From positions 24,008 through 88,007 of the forward strand of contig NZ_JAGPOX010000017.1 of NCBI RefSeq assembly GCF_019038435.1: a stretch of DNA of 64,000 nucleotides. Reading direction: 5' to 3'. Numbering within the stretch: position 1 is the first letter of the stretch; every line of letters begins with the position of its first letter. The notes beneath the pieces are model-generated. The model was not told where the DNA came from and ran no database searches. It worked only from the letters and a program-made list of their open reading frames with translations. A program made the position numbers and the translations under genes. The DNA is from Nocardia alni. GTDB taxonomy: Bacteria > Actinomycetota > Actinomycetes > Mycobacteriales > Mycobacteriaceae. This document shows, in pieces, positions 36,467 to 45,074 of the stretch.

Positions 36467-36763
36467 CTACTCCTGCGTCAGATACCGCTCTACGCTCGCG
36501 ACCTTCGACGTCATACCGTCGGTGACCCCCGGCCGGATGTCGGCCTTGATCACCAGGCTGCACCGGGGCGAGACCGACATGACGGCGTCGGTGGCCTGCT
36601 TGATCACGGACATGACCTCGTCCCACTCGCCCTCGATGCTGGTGAACATGGAGGTGGTCTCGTTGGGCAGGCCGCTGGCGCGCACGACGCGCACCGCCTC
36701 GGCGACGGCGCGGCCGACGTCCTCACCGACGCCGAGCGGGGTGATGGAGAAGGCCGCGATCAT
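36467..36763 (-). CDS. MTH1187-family thiamine-binding protein
   Basis: A 98 aa ferredoxin-like fold protein. [41 protein letters not shown] and [14 protein letters not shown] match the MTH1187/YkoF-type thiamine-binding family. Members bind thiamine or its pyrimidine moiety, in some cases serving transporters; the exact role is not established. Its ATG overlaps the stop of the upstream PNPOx-like gene by 4 bp, so the two are co-transcribed. Confidence 0.88.
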   Translation of the reverse strand: MIAAFSITPLGVGEDVGRAVAEAVRVVRASGLPNETTSMFTSIEGEWDEVMSVIKQATDAVMSVSPRCSLVIKADIRPGVTDGMTSKVASVERYLTQE

Positions 36764-37236
36764 ATGGCTCCCTTCGCCAGCTCACGCAGCGTCGCCACCC
36801 GGGACTCGAGGTAGTGCAGCTCCGAATCGTCGAGTACGTCGCGCTGGATGCCGGCGGTGATGGCGAATGCGGACTGGTGGTGGTCGTCGATCACGTCGAC
36901 GTCGATGTCCACGGCCGTGTAGTCCTCGGCGCCGGGCATCGGGTCGGCGAGCACGTGGGCCCGGCCGCGCGCGCAGATGGCGACATTTCCGCCGGACAGG
37001 ATCAGCAGGGCCACCTCACGGCGCGCCCGCAGCCGGGCCAGCGAGCCGCGGTCGGACTTGAGGCTCAACAATATTCGCCTGTCACCCGCGCGTAGCGGCC
37101 AGGAGACGGGGATGGCGTGCGGCGCCGGATCGGTCGTCACCAATACCGCGATCGTCTCCAGCGGCCACTCGGGTAGAACCTCCAGCTCGGGATGATCGGT
37201 CGTGGGCTCTTGACGTTCTCGGGCTCCGGCTACCAT
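36760..37236 (-). CDS. Pyridoxamine 5'-phosphate oxidase-like protein
   Basis: About 158 aa, split beta-barrel flavin-binding fold. [40 protein letters not shown] and [19 protein letters not shown] are typical of PNPOx-like proteins that bind FMN or F420. The catalytic role is unknown. I chose ATG at 37236 (MVAGARERQ) because GAGGTGA lies 5 bases upstream; a GTG at 37245 would add three residues. Coupled to the thiamine-binding gene. Confidence 0.8.
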   Translation of the reverse strand: MVAGARERQEPTTDHPELEVLPEWPLETIAVLVTTDPAPHAIPVSWPLRAGDRRILLSLKSDRGSLARLRARREVALLILSGGNVAICARGRAHVLADPMPGAEDYTAVDIDVDVIDDHHQSAFAITAGIQRDVLDDSELHYLESRVATLRELAKGAI

Positions 37237-37398
37237 TTTGCTCACCTCGTGGTCGGCTCTGCGGCGGGCTGCGCCACGGTAGCAGTGTAAACCGTTGCGC
37301 CGCAGGACCGCTGGGCCGCACGGACTCGAGCCCCCACGCGGGGTGCGAATGGCCCGGAAATAGCCCCCGTCGGCGGCCGAAATCTGGCCCGCCCGCGT

Positions 37399-37851
37399 TC
37401 AGGCCGAGGTCAGGGCGCCGATGGGCAGTCCGCGCGCCCAGGCGGCGGCCTGGTCCTGCGGGAGCAGGGCGCCGGAGGCGTCGTGCCGGGCGTGGTCGCC
37501 GATCTGGGCGCCGCCCAGTGCGGTCAGCCTCTCCGCGCAGATCTCGCCGCCGCGATTGAAGGTGTCGTCGTAGACGGAGTCACCGAGGCCGAAGACAGCG
37601 AAACGCAGGCCGGTCAGATCCGGCAGGCGATCATCGAGCCGGTCGAAGAAGGGTTCGGCGCCGGTGGGCAGATCACCGCTGCCGTAGGTGGAGCAGACGA
37701 CGATGTGGAACCGGTGGATGTCGATGTCGGTGTCGACATCGCCGATATCGCGCACATCGACCTCGTGGTCGGCGCTCAGCGCGTCCGCGATGGCGGCCGC
37801 GGCGCGTTCCGCGGTACCCATCTCCGTTCCGTACAGAATCGTCACTCGCAC
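37399..37851 (-). CDS. Flavodoxin domain protein, iron-regulated
   Basis: A 150 aa short-chain flavodoxin. The FMN phosphate loop is ILYGTEMGTAERAA near the N-terminus. The isoalloxazine-side segments are VVCSTYGSGDLP and FAVFGLGDSVYDDTFNRGG. It should carry low-potential electrons in place of ferredoxin. An IdeR-type iron box lies 34 bp upstream of the start, matching the classic switch to flavodoxin under iron limitation. AGGAG precedes the GTG at 37851. Confidence 0.85.
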   Translation of the reverse strand: MRVTILYGTEMGTAERAAAAIADALSADHEVDVRDIGDVDTDIDIHRFHIVVCSTYGSGDLPTGAEPFFDRLDDRLPDLTGLRFAVFGLGDSVYDDTFNRGGEICAERLTALGGAQIGDHARHDASGALLPQDQAAAWARGLPIGALTSA

Positions 37852-37884
37852 ACCGGTCTCCTGCCTGGCTCGTTTTGCCGAATA

Positions 37885-37903
37885 GTTGGTAAGCCTACCC
37901 TAA
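37885..37903 (-). promoter_or_regulatory. IdeR/DtxR iron box upstream of flavodoxin gene
   Basis: On the minus strand bases 37903-37885 read TTAGGGTAGGCTTACCAAC, which matches 15 of 19 positions of the consensus TTAGGTTAGGCTAACCTAA. It lies 34 bp upstream of the flavodoxin start. Fe(II)-IdeR binding there would repress transcription when iron is sufficient. Confidence 0.75.
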
Positions 37904-37917
37904 ATAAATACACCGAG

Positions 37918-37964
37918 GGCCGGTGAGAGGTCTGTGCGACCACCGGCCGCGAACCGACGGTTCG
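37918..37964. promoter_or_regulatory. Hairpin and palindrome in the flavodoxin-stealth gap
   Basis: GGCCGGTG (37918-37925) pairs with CACCGGCC (37941-37948). CGAACCG-A-CGGTTCG (37950-37964) is a perfect palindrome just after. They lie in the 513 bp between the divergent flavodoxin and stealth genes. The rest of that gap (37965-38416) shows no gene; frames there lack start signals. The structures could be a leader hairpin and an operator for the stealth gene. Confidence 0.45.
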
Positions 37965-38416
37965 GCATGATTGCGTTACTACTGTGAAAAAAGCACCGGA
38001 CCTGCGCGGGTTCGGATTGACTTCATGGTGTCTGTGGTTGCATCATTCGTTACAGTCCCTCGTCCAATCGGGGTCTTGTGAGTAACCGGCCGATGTCCGT
38101 CTGGTGAAAACCCGCCGTCAACGCCTTCCGCTCCGGAGTGCGATGCCTTGGCGACGTCCGGCACGACGCGCAGCGAGCGCGCGTCCCGTCATGAGTGAGG
38201 TGAGAACGAATGGAATCGCGGTCTTCGGGATATCGATTGTGGGCGGCCTTCCCGAACGGTCTTGCCCCGCGAAGTTTGCGCTAACGCGCTCAACGGTTTC
38301 GTGGAGCCCTCCGTCGTCATGGCGGAGGGCATCGCGTGCGTTCGTCGTCCAGGGGTGTCGGAGCCCGCGACCCGATGATGGGTGTCCGTGGGCCGAATCT
38401 GAAAGCAGGAGAGGCA

Positions 38417-39856
38417 ATGGAATTCGATGCGGTGGACATGACCGGCCCGGTTGCGGTGTGCAATCTGGCGGTGTCGAGTGCGGTGATCGACGATTTGCGT
38501 TATCTGCGAGCCGAATTCCAGGCCGCGGAGGTGTCGTATCTGCTGGTGCGGGATGCGGATCATCGGCTGGTGCTGGCCGTGGAATCGAAGTACCGTACGG
38601 CGCTGCGCCGGGTGCTCGGTGCGTCCATGATGGCTGGATTCGCATGTAACGAACTGCGTCACAATGTGTTCCGATTGGGCCGGGATGTGGATCCGGCGCA
38701 TCATCTGGAGATCGAGCTGTGGCGTCGGCACGGCGATACCGTCGAGTGCCCGCGTCCGAATGCGCTGACCCGTGCCGTCTTCGACCTCGCCGATGTCACC
38801 CCGACGACCGTTCTGCTGTACGAGGACAGCTGGCCGACCCTGGACGGCATGTTCGCCCCGCATCCCACCGACGTCTGCTTCGACATCGATATCGTCTACT
38901 CCTGGGTGGACGGCTCGGATCCCGAATTCCGCGCGCGCCGTGCGGGAATGATGGCGCAGGTGGTGGTGGGCGAGGGTGACGAGGCCGATGCGCGGATCCG
39001 GCAGATCGATGAGCTGCGGTACGCGCTGCGCTCGGTGCACAAGAACGCACCGTGGATCCGGCGCATCTTCATCGCGACCGATTCCCGGGTCCCGGCCTGG
39101 CTCGCCGAGGACCCGAAGGTGACGATCGTGCGTGCGGTGGACCACTTCTCGGACATCAGTCAGCTGCCGGTGTTCAACTCACACGCCATCGAATGCCAGC
39201 TCCAGCACATCGAGGGCCTGTCCGAGCACTTCCTGTACTCCAACGACGACATGTTCTTCGCTCGTCCGGTCCGGCCGTCGATGTTCTTCACCCCGGCCGG
39301 GATCAGCCGGTTCATCGAGGCGGGTACGCGAATCGGCCCGGGCGCCAACAACGAACGGCGCAGCGGATTCGAGAACGCCGCCCGGGTGAATCGGCAGTTG
39401 CTCGCGCGGCGCTTCGGCCCGGTCATCACCCGCCACCTCGAGCACACGCCGGTACCGTTGCGGCGCAGCGTATTACTGGAGATGGAGCGGGAATTCGCCG
39501 AGGACTTCGCGCGCACCAGGGCCAGCCGGTTCCGCGCGGCCACCGATATCTCGGTCACCAATTCGCTGTACCACTACTACGCCCTGCTGACCGGGCGCGC
39601 GGTACCGCAGGAGCGGGGGAAGATGCGCTACGTGGACACCACGAGCCATACCGGTCTCGCTCTGCTCAACGGGCTGCTCAGCCGCCGCAACGTGGATTTC
39701 TTCTGCCTCAACGACGGCAGTTTCCCCGAGGTCGCCGAGGCCGAGCGGGTGCGGGTGGTCTCGGAATTCCTGCACTCGTACTTCCCGGATCGGGGCCCGT
39801 GGGAGGCGATCCCGGACGACGACCCGTTCGCCGCGCTCGAGCCCGGAGCGGCCTGA
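38417..39856 (+). CDS. Stealth family sugar-phosphate transferase
   Basis: A 479 aa Stealth protein; relatives transfer hexose-1-phosphate units to build cell-surface phosphoglycans or capsules. Conserved regions are in order: CR1 DIDIVYSWVDGSDPEF near residue 160, CR2 DELRYALRSVHKNAPWIRR and IFIATDSRVPAWL, CR3 HFLYSNDDMFFARPV near 275, and a C-terminal region with FFCLNDGSFPE. A GCAGGAGAGG site precedes the ATG at 38417. The N-terminal ~140 residues (SYLLVRDADHRLVLAVE) are typical of actinobacterial members. It has no sugar-related neighbours. Confidence 0.9.
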   Translation: MEFDAVDMTGPVAVCNLAVSSAVIDDLRYLRAEFQAAEVSYLLVRDADHRLVLAVESKYRTALRRVLGASMMAGFACNELRHNVFRLGRDVDPAHHLEIELWRRHGDTVECPRPNALTRAVFDLADVTPTTVLLYEDSWPTLDGMFAPHPTDVCFDIDIVYSWVDGSDPEFRARRAGMMAQVVVGEGDEADARIRQIDELRYALRSVHKNAPWIRRIFIATDSRVPAWLAEDPKVTIVRAVDHFSDISQLPVFNSHAIECQLQHIEGLSEHFLYSNDDMFFARPVRPSMFFTPAGISRFIEAGTRIGPGANNERRSGFENAARVNRQLLARRFGPVITRHLEHTPVPLRRSVLLEMEREFAEDFARTRASRFRAATDISVTNSLYHYYALLTGRAVPQERGKMRYVDTTSHTGLALLNGLLSRRNVDFFCLNDGSFPEVAEAERVRVVSEFLHSYFPDRGPWEAIPDDDPFAALEPGAA

Positions 39857-39928
39857 CGCCGCAACGTAACTCGGTCGCGCTCTCGTCATCCCGGAGTGCG
39901 CTTGCTCGCTCTCGTCATCTCGGCATGT

Positions 39929-39972
39929 TTTTGGCCGGGATCCACAGCGCACCTGATGGATTCCGGCCAAAA
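39929..39972. repeat. Palindromic extragenic element
   Basis: TTTTGGCCGGGATCCA (39929-39944) and TGGATTCCGGCCAAAA (39957-39972) pair over 16 bp with a single G-T wobble around a 12 nt loop. It lies in the 288 bp between stealth and the convergent cpdA gene. CTCTCGTCATCCCGG and CTCTCGTCATCTCGG (about 39879 and 39909) repeat in front of it, and three GTGCCGG-AACGGAGTG-like units follow near 40063-40135. The composition suggests a repetitive element rather than a simple terminator. Confidence 0.6.
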
Positions 39973-40144
39973 GCCTGTGTCCCGTTGCACGAGAGCCTGT
40001 TGACGGCTGAAATCTCTCACCCGGACCACCTGTCCAGGCGGCACCTATCTCCGGGTCAGCGTGCCGGAATGACGTGTGCCGAAAGCGTGCCGGGATAACG
40101 GAGTGCCCAGAAGTGTGCCGGGACGACGGAGTACCGCAGCGGGA

Positions 40145-41095
40145 TCAGCTGACGGCTTTGTCGTCCGACTCGGGGGATTCGGTGCGCCGCTGCATGACGT
40201 GCGGAATGCGGCCGGCCAGCGGGATAACGATGCCCGCCTCCGCCAGCCGTTGCGCAGCCTCCTCCGGAGTGGCGGGCTGCCCGACGGTCGGCCCCTGGTC
40301 GATCGGGACCACCGAGTGCACCACGGTGTCCGGATAGATGTGCACGTAGTTGAAGCTCTGCGCGGCGTCACGCCCGCGCTGCCCGCCCTCGGCGACGGCC
40401 AGATCCTGGCTGTAGCAGGCCGAGGACGCTACCGACACCGGGATCCCGGCGAAGGTCGCGGTGGTGGAGAAGTGCAGATGACCGGCCAGGATGCTGCGCA
40501 CATCGGTGCCGTCGAGCACGTCGGCGAGGCGGCGCTGGTCGCGCAGCTCCACCGTCACGGCCAGGTCCTGGATGCACGGCACCGGCGGGTGGTGCATCGC
40601 CAGGATCGTGCCGAACGGTGCGGGCTCGGCCAGAACCGAACGCAGCCAAGCCAATTGGTCGTCGCTCAGCTCGCCGTAATGGTGGCCCGGCACCGTCGTG
40701 TCCAGCGCGACCACGCGCAGCCCGTCGAACATGTGCACCCGGTCCAACGGCTCGTCGGACGCGTCCTCGTCGAGCAGATGGGTGCGCAGCGTGGCGCGAT
40801 CGTCGTGGTTGCCCGCCACCCACACCACCGGCACGCCCAAACGCTCGGCGAGCGGGTCGACCAGCGCGCGCAGATTGCCGTACGCGGTGGGCTCGCCCCG
40901 ATCGGTCAGATCGCCGGTGAAGACGATCGCGGTGGGGGTGATGCGGCTGGCCTCGGCCCGCGCGAGCAGCCCGCGCAGTCGCTCCCGCGCGTCGACGGCG
41001 CCGTACAGCGCGCCGTCACCGACCAGATGGGTGTCGCTGAAATGGAACAGAACATGCTCCGGTCGCGGGTACTCCGCGACTCTGCTGATGTGCAC
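40145..41095 (-). CDS. cpdA: Class III cyclic nucleotide phosphodiesterase (Rv0805-like)
   Basis: A 316 aa binuclear metallophosphoesterase that hydrolyses 3',5'-cAMP (and 2',3'-cyclic nucleotides in the mycobacterial relative). Metal-binding blocks are [39 protein letters not shown] and [33 protein letters not shown] and [11 protein letters not shown] closely follow M. tuberculosis Rv0805 as I remember it, including the C-terminal [17 protein letters not shown] start behind AGGAG. It stands alone, facing left. Confidence 0.9.
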   Translation of the reverse strand: MHISRVAEYPRPEHVLFHFSDTHLVGDGALYGAVDARERLRGLLARAEASRITPTAIVFTGDLTDRGEPTAYGNLRALVDPLAERLGVPVVWVAGNHDDRATLRTHLLDEDASDEPLDRVHMFDGLRVVALDTTVPGHHYGELSDDQLAWLRSVLAEPAPFGTILAMHHPPVPCIQDLAVTVELRDQRRLADVLDGTDVRSILAGHLHFSTTATFAGIPVSVASSACYSQDLAVAEGGQRGRDAAQSFNYVHIYPDTVVHSVVPIDQGPTVGQPATPEEAAQRLAEAGIVIPLAGRIPHVMQRRTESPESDDKAVS

Positions 41096-41239
41096 CGGAC
41101 TCCTCCCGGCGGGTTTCGCCTGTCTCGAGGTGCGCTTCGTGTTCCCTCGTGAGGATAACGAAGTCGTACATCTACAAAGTGCCCACGTCGGGTGACGACA
41201 TGCTTACACCCCGGTGAGAATTCGGTGCCACCTTTGCGT

Positions 41240-42631
41240 TCAGCCGTGCCCCGGCACGATATCGGCGAGCATCCGCGGCTCGCCCTGCTCACGCGTGGCC
41301 AGCAGCGTGAAGTAGCGGCGCAGCATCAGCCCGGCAGTGGTTGCCAGGCCCGCGCACAGACCCCACCAGACACCCACCGCACCCAGTCCGACGGGGAAGG
41401 CGAGCACCAGCGCTGTGGGCAATCCCACAATCCAGTAGCCGATCAATGACAGCCGGAATCCGGCCTTGGTATCGGAGACCCCGCGCAGCAGGCCGTTGCC
41501 GATGTTCTGTGCGGCGTCGAAGAATTGCAGCACGATCGCGATCACCAGCAGGGTGTGCGCCAGATGCACGGTGGCGTGATCGTGGCTGGTCAGGAAGGGG
41601 CGCAGCACAAGGGTGGGCGCACAGGCGTACAGCACACCGACCAGCGCCACGACGACCGCCGCATGTCGCAGCGCCAGCCAGGCCAGCGCGTGCGCGCGCC
41701 GGAACTCCTCCCGCGCGCAGGCGCGGCTGATCAGGATCGATACGCCCTGGGACAGGCCGATCGCCACCTGGAACACGATGTAGACCAGCTGGTAGACCAC
41801 GTTGTGCGCGGCCAGCGCGGCCGGGCCGAAACTGCCCATCACCAGCGCCAGCACCGAGAACAGCCCGGCCTCCGAGCCGTAGGTCAGCGCGATCGGCGTG
41901 CCCAGGCGGAGCTCGGCGGCGACCGTGGCCCGCCGCACCGGCCACATCCGAATCGACAGGGTCGCACCGAGTGTCGCGTCGTGCCGCACCATCGCCCAGA
42001 ACACCAGGAAGGTCACCAGGAACACCAGCGAGGTGGCCAGGCCGACACCGGTCAGGCCCAATGCCGGAAGTCCCGCCCAGCCGTGCATCAAGGCAAGCGC
42101 CGCGACGAGGTTCAACGCCACCGAACCGATCGTCACCAGGAGCAGCGCCTGCGGTCGGCGCAGGCCGACGGTGTACTGGCGCAGCACCTGGAACCACAGG
42201 CACGGCAGCAGTCCGGGCGCCAGCGCCACCATCATCGGCCGGGCCTGCGCGAGGACCGCCTCGTCCTGCCCCAGCCAGCGCAGCGCCCAGCCCAGGCCGA
42301 TCAGCACCAGCCCGCCCACTACGCCCGCGACGGTCGCGATCAGCATGCTGGAGCGGACCACATCGCGGATCTCCTCGTCCGCCCGGACGTTGTGCTTCTC
42401 CGCCCGGCTCGTCACGGCGGCGATCTGATTGCCGGTCGCGGTGATCAGACCCACGCACATGGTGCGAATCTGGTTGAACAGCACCAGCGCCAGCCCGCCG
42501 GCGGCCACCTGATCGACGCCGAGCGAACCCATCAGCGCGATATTGGTGGTGGACACCGCGACCTGGGCCAGCTGGGTCATCGCGATGGGACTGGCCAGCG
42601 CCGTCAGTTGCCGTCCGTCCCCGTTGCTCAT
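41240..42631 (-). CDS. MATE family efflux transporter
   Basis: A 463 aa membrane protein with about 12 hydrophobic segments in two similar halves, as in MATE antiporters. It opens LTALASPIAMTQLAQVAVS, with VSTTNIALMGSLG, QYTVGLRRPQALL and EAGLFSVLALVMGSFG. MATE pumps export small cationic or neutral compounds using Na+ or H+. It is the last gene of the leftward diaminopropionate operon, 58 bp after the SbnA-like gene, and may have its own iron-controlled promoter in that gap. Its probable job is to export the operon's product. Confidence 0.9.
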   Translation of the reverse strand: MSNGDGRQLTALASPIAMTQLAQVAVSTTNIALMGSLGVDQVAAGGLALVLFNQIRTMCVGLITATGNQIAAVTSRAEKHNVRADEEIRDVVRSSMLIATVAGVVGGLVLIGLGWALRWLGQDEAVLAQARPMMVALAPGLLPCLWFQVLRQYTVGLRRPQALLLVTIGSVALNLVAALALMHGWAGLPALGLTGVGLATSLVFLVTFLVFWAMVRHDATLGATLSIRMWPVRRATVAAELRLGTPIALTYGSEAGLFSVLALVMGSFGPAALAAHNVVYQLVYIVFQVAIGLSQGVSILISRACAREEFRRAHALAWLALRHAAVVVALVGVLYACAPTLVLRPFLTSHDHATVHLAHTLLVIAIVLQFFDAAQNIGNGLLRGVSDTKAGFRLSLIGYWIVGLPTALVLAFPVGLGAVGVWWGLCAGLATTAGLMLRRYFTLLATREQGEPRMLADIVPGHG

Positions 42632-42647
42632 CGCACCGCCTCGTCGT

Positions 42648-42679
42648 TGAGAATCACATTCTCATTTAGGTATACCTTA
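42648..42679 (-). promoter_or_regulatory. Palindromes before the MATE gene, possible iron box
   Basis: TGAGAAT-CAC-ATTCTCA (42648-42664) is a perfect 7 bp inverted repeat. Next to it TTAGGTATACCTTA (42666-42679) resembles a shortened DtxR/IdeR site. Both lie in the 58 bp between the SbnA-like and MATE genes. They may provide separate metal-dependent control of the exporter. The match to IdeR is weak compared with the boxes at 37885 and 47292. Confidence 0.45.
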
Positions 42680-42689
42680 CTTATCGCGA

Positions 42690-43715
42690 TCACCGCGCAC
42701 ACGCCAGGTCGTGCACCGGCGCATAGCGGTCGAGCCACGTCAGCACCTCGCGTTCGGTGGCCTCGTCGAGCAGGTCGCGATCGCTCATCCACTCGTCGTC
42801 GAACACCGTATCCAGGTATTTCTCGCCGCCGTCACAGACGATGGTCACCACCGTGGAGGCCGGAGGAAACTCCTCGAGGCGCGACAGGGCCGCGTGCACC
42901 GAGCCGCCGGCGGACCCGCCGATCAGCAGGCCCACCTTCTTCGCGACGGCGCGAGCGGTAGCGAAGGCCGCCACGTCCGACACCTTCACCCCCTCGTCCA
43001 GCAGCGAGTAATCGACCGCGGTGCCGACCGTCGCGCCCGGCGGGGTGCCGGTGCCGGACTGCCAGTACGGCCCGCCCGGACCGCCGAACGCGATCGAGCC
43101 GACCGGCTCCACCCCGATCACCCGTGCCGGGCAGCCCAATTCGCGCAGCCGGCGCGCGGTGCCGAACAGCGATCCGCCGGTGCCGACCGCGGACAGCAGA
43201 ATATCGACCCGACTCAGATCTTCCAGCAACTCTTCGGCGACCGCATAGTAGCCCAAGGCGTTGGCATCATTGTTGTGCTGTTCGGTGAAGTAGGCGCCGG
43301 GTTGGGCGGCCGCCATCGCCTCGGCGAGATCCTCTCGCGCCGAGGTGGCCAGGCTGTCGTCACCGTCGTCGGCGACATAGACGAGCTCTGTTCCCATGGC
43401 ATGCATCGCGCGCAGTTTGTCCTTGCAGGCGTGGTGATCGACGACAGCGGTGAAGCGATACCCGCGTTCGGCAGCCACTACCGCCAGTCCGAGTCCGGTA
43501 TTGCCAGATGTCGACTCGATGATATGTCCGCCATTATTCAGCAAACCGCGACGCTCCGCATCGAGCACCATTTCGCGGGCCATCCGGATCTTGGCCGCGC
43601 CGGTCGGATTGAACTGTTCCAGCTTGAGTAGCAGGCGGGTGCCGGTGTCGGTGGTCGCCAGCTCGAACAGCGGGGTGTTGCCGATCAGGTCCGTCACGCG
43701 GGTGACGAGCGGCAT
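42690..43715 (-). CDS. SbnA-like PLP synthase (diaminopropionate pathway)
   Basis: A 341 aa cysteine synthase-fold enzyme. The PLP lysine lies in LEQFNPTGAAKIRMA. ESTSGNTGLGLAVVAAERGY is the phosphate-binding loop region, then TGGSLFGTARRL, GVEPVGSIAFGG and TIVCDGGEKYLDTVFDDEWM. The last two segments are in the style of SbnA rather than CysK. SbnA joins O-phosphoserine and glutamate into N-(1-amino-1-carboxyl-2-ethyl)-glutamate, which SbnB oxidises to L-2,3-diaminopropionate. An SbnB-like gene in the same operon supports this role over cysteine synthesis. 39 bp after the decarboxylase gene. Confidence 0.8.
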   Translation of the reverse strand: MPLVTRVTDLIGNTPLFELATTDTGTRLLLKLEQFNPTGAAKIRMAREMVLDAERRGLLNNGGHIIESTSGNTGLGLAVVAAERGYRFTAVVDHHACKDKLRAMHAMGTELVYVADDGDDSLATSAREDLAEAMAAAQPGAYFTEQHNNDANALGYYAVAEELLEDLSRVDILLSAVGTGGSLFGTARRLRELGCPARVIGVEPVGSIAFGGPGGPYWQSGTGTPPGATVGTAVDYSLLDEGVKVSDVAAFATARAVAKKVGLLIGGSAGGSVHAALSRLEEFPPASTVVTIVCDGGEKYLDTVFDDEWMSDRDLLDEATEREVLTWLDRYAPVHDLACAR

Positions 43716-43754
43716 GCGAGATCTCCTCGGGTGATGAGTGTGTCGAGCGGTTGG

Positions 43755-45074
43755 TTATGCGCCGTCGAGCCGCCAGCGCGGGCGACCGTCCGCCGTGCGG
43801 TGCAGTGCCACCTTCGGCGGGATCGGTAGCTGATGGAACGCGGATTCGTTGGAGTCCATCTGGTACCCGGCGGTATTGGGGTAAACGAGCAGATCGCCGA
43901 TCGTGGCGGCGCGGGGCAGCGGGATGCGCCGCCAGCTGAGCATGTCGGATTCGAGGCAGGTGGCCGCGCCGACACAGGCCGGTGTCGCGGCGCCGGGCCG
44001 GATGGGCCACAGCACCGGATCGGGAAGGTATTCGCTGTCGAACCACTGCTCGGACAGGCTCAGGCTGGTGCCGTCGACGGTGAGCAGTTGATACGGGTCG
44101 CCTTGGGCGATACGGGTCTTCGCGCCCTGGACCCGGAAGACGGTGACGCCGGCGCGATCCAGCAGGGCGCGGCCGGGTTCGACGGCCAGCCGGATCGCGT
44201 TGCCGCGCAGCGTCCGTGCCAGGTCGTCGTGCTCGAGCACGGATCGCAGCATCGCCGGTCCGGCGTTGTCCGCGTGGTAGGGGTAGTAGGAGTCGAACGA
44301 TTTGCCGGCGTGGAAGCAGTGTGGTCCGGCGTCCTGGAGGAAGTCCTGCCACGCTCGCGCACCGAGGTAGTCCACCGCGAAACCGCCGCCGATGGACAGG
44401 GTGTCGGCGCGATGGCCCAGGGCGCGGGCGGCGCGGCAGCGCTCGATCAGCACGGCGGCCAGCTCCGAGCGGGCGATCGGATCGTAGCCGGACAGGTGAA
44501 AACTGAAGCCCTCCACCGTGATCGGGCCGAGATCGGTGCGGTGCAGGATGTCGTCCAGCTCGCAGGAGTCCAATCCGAACCGGCTGTCCGAGCCGGGGGG
44601 CAGCACCCGCAACAGCACCCGCGCCGCAAGGCCCAACTCGCCCAGCCGATTCAGCTCATCCGGTTCATCGATCGCGATCAGCGCCCCGTGCCGTGCGGCC
44701 AGCCACAGCAACTCGCGCGACTTCGCCGGACCGGTCACCATCACCTCGTCGCCCCGGATCCCGTTCGCCAGTGCGGAACTCAGCTCGCCGACACTCGAAA
44801 TATCGACCCCGGCGCCGTGATCGGCGCACGCTCGGACCACGCAGGCGGCCTTGTTCGCCTTCTTGCCGTAGAAGATCGCGCCGTTCACCCCGGCGGCGTC
44901 GAACACCGCCCGGAACGCCTCGATGTTCCGGCCGACCCGCTCCGGGTACATCACATGAAAGGGACCGCCCACGGCATACGCGATATCCCGCAGCAGATCC
45001 GGATCATCCAGCAGCTCCAGTTCCCACGCGTCGCGATATGCGGGCATCGCCGGAGCCGCGATGCTCAATCCCAC
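43755..45074 (-). CDS. PLP-dependent decarboxylase, alanine racemase fold (Y4yA/SbnH-like)
   Basis: A 439 aa fold III PLP enzyme. PLP lysine region AIFYGKKANKAACVVRACA; HGAGVDISSVGEL; glycine-rich SIGGGFAVDY; EPGRALLDRAG; and active-site Cys/Asp region ATCLESDMLSWRRIPLP, then NTAGYQMDSNESAFH. This matches diaminopimelate decarboxylase relatives, specifically the branch I know as Y4yA; staphyloferrin B SbnH is another. It could decarboxylate diaminopropionate or a conjugate of it, or an amino acid substrate. GTG start overlaps the end of the SbnB-like gene by 10 bp. Confidence 0.82.
   Translation of the reverse strand: MGLSIAAPAMPAYRDAWELELLDDPDLLRDIAYAVGGPFHVMYPERVGRNIEAFRAVFDAAGVNGAIFYGKKANKAACVVRACADHGAGVDISSVGELSSALANGIRGDEVMVTGPAKSRELLWLAARHGALIAIDEPDELNRLGELGLAARVLLRVLPPGSDSRFGLDSCELDDILHRTDLGPITVEGFSFHLSGYDPIARSELAAVLIERCRAARALGHRADTLSIGGGFAVDYLGARAWQDFLQDAGPHCFHAGKSFDSYYPYHADNAGPAMLRSVLEHDDLARTLRGNAIRLAVEPGRALLDRAGVTVFRVQGAKTRIAQGDPYQLLTVDGTSLSLSEQWFDSEYLPDPVLWPIRPGAATPACVGAATCLESDMLSWRRIPLPRAATIGDLLVYPNTAGYQMDSNESAFHQLPIPPKVALHRTADGRPRWRLDGA

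Noticed and set aside
35968..36626. Minus-strand frames encoding repetitive peptides (HTATNPRTGEAHTATR-like)
   Set aside because: They arise from the ~33 bp minisatellite, switch frame between units and lack ribosome binding sites.
38118..39145. Minus-strand frames across the stealth gene and its upstream region
   Set aside because: They are antisense to the Stealth conserved regions and have no start signals.
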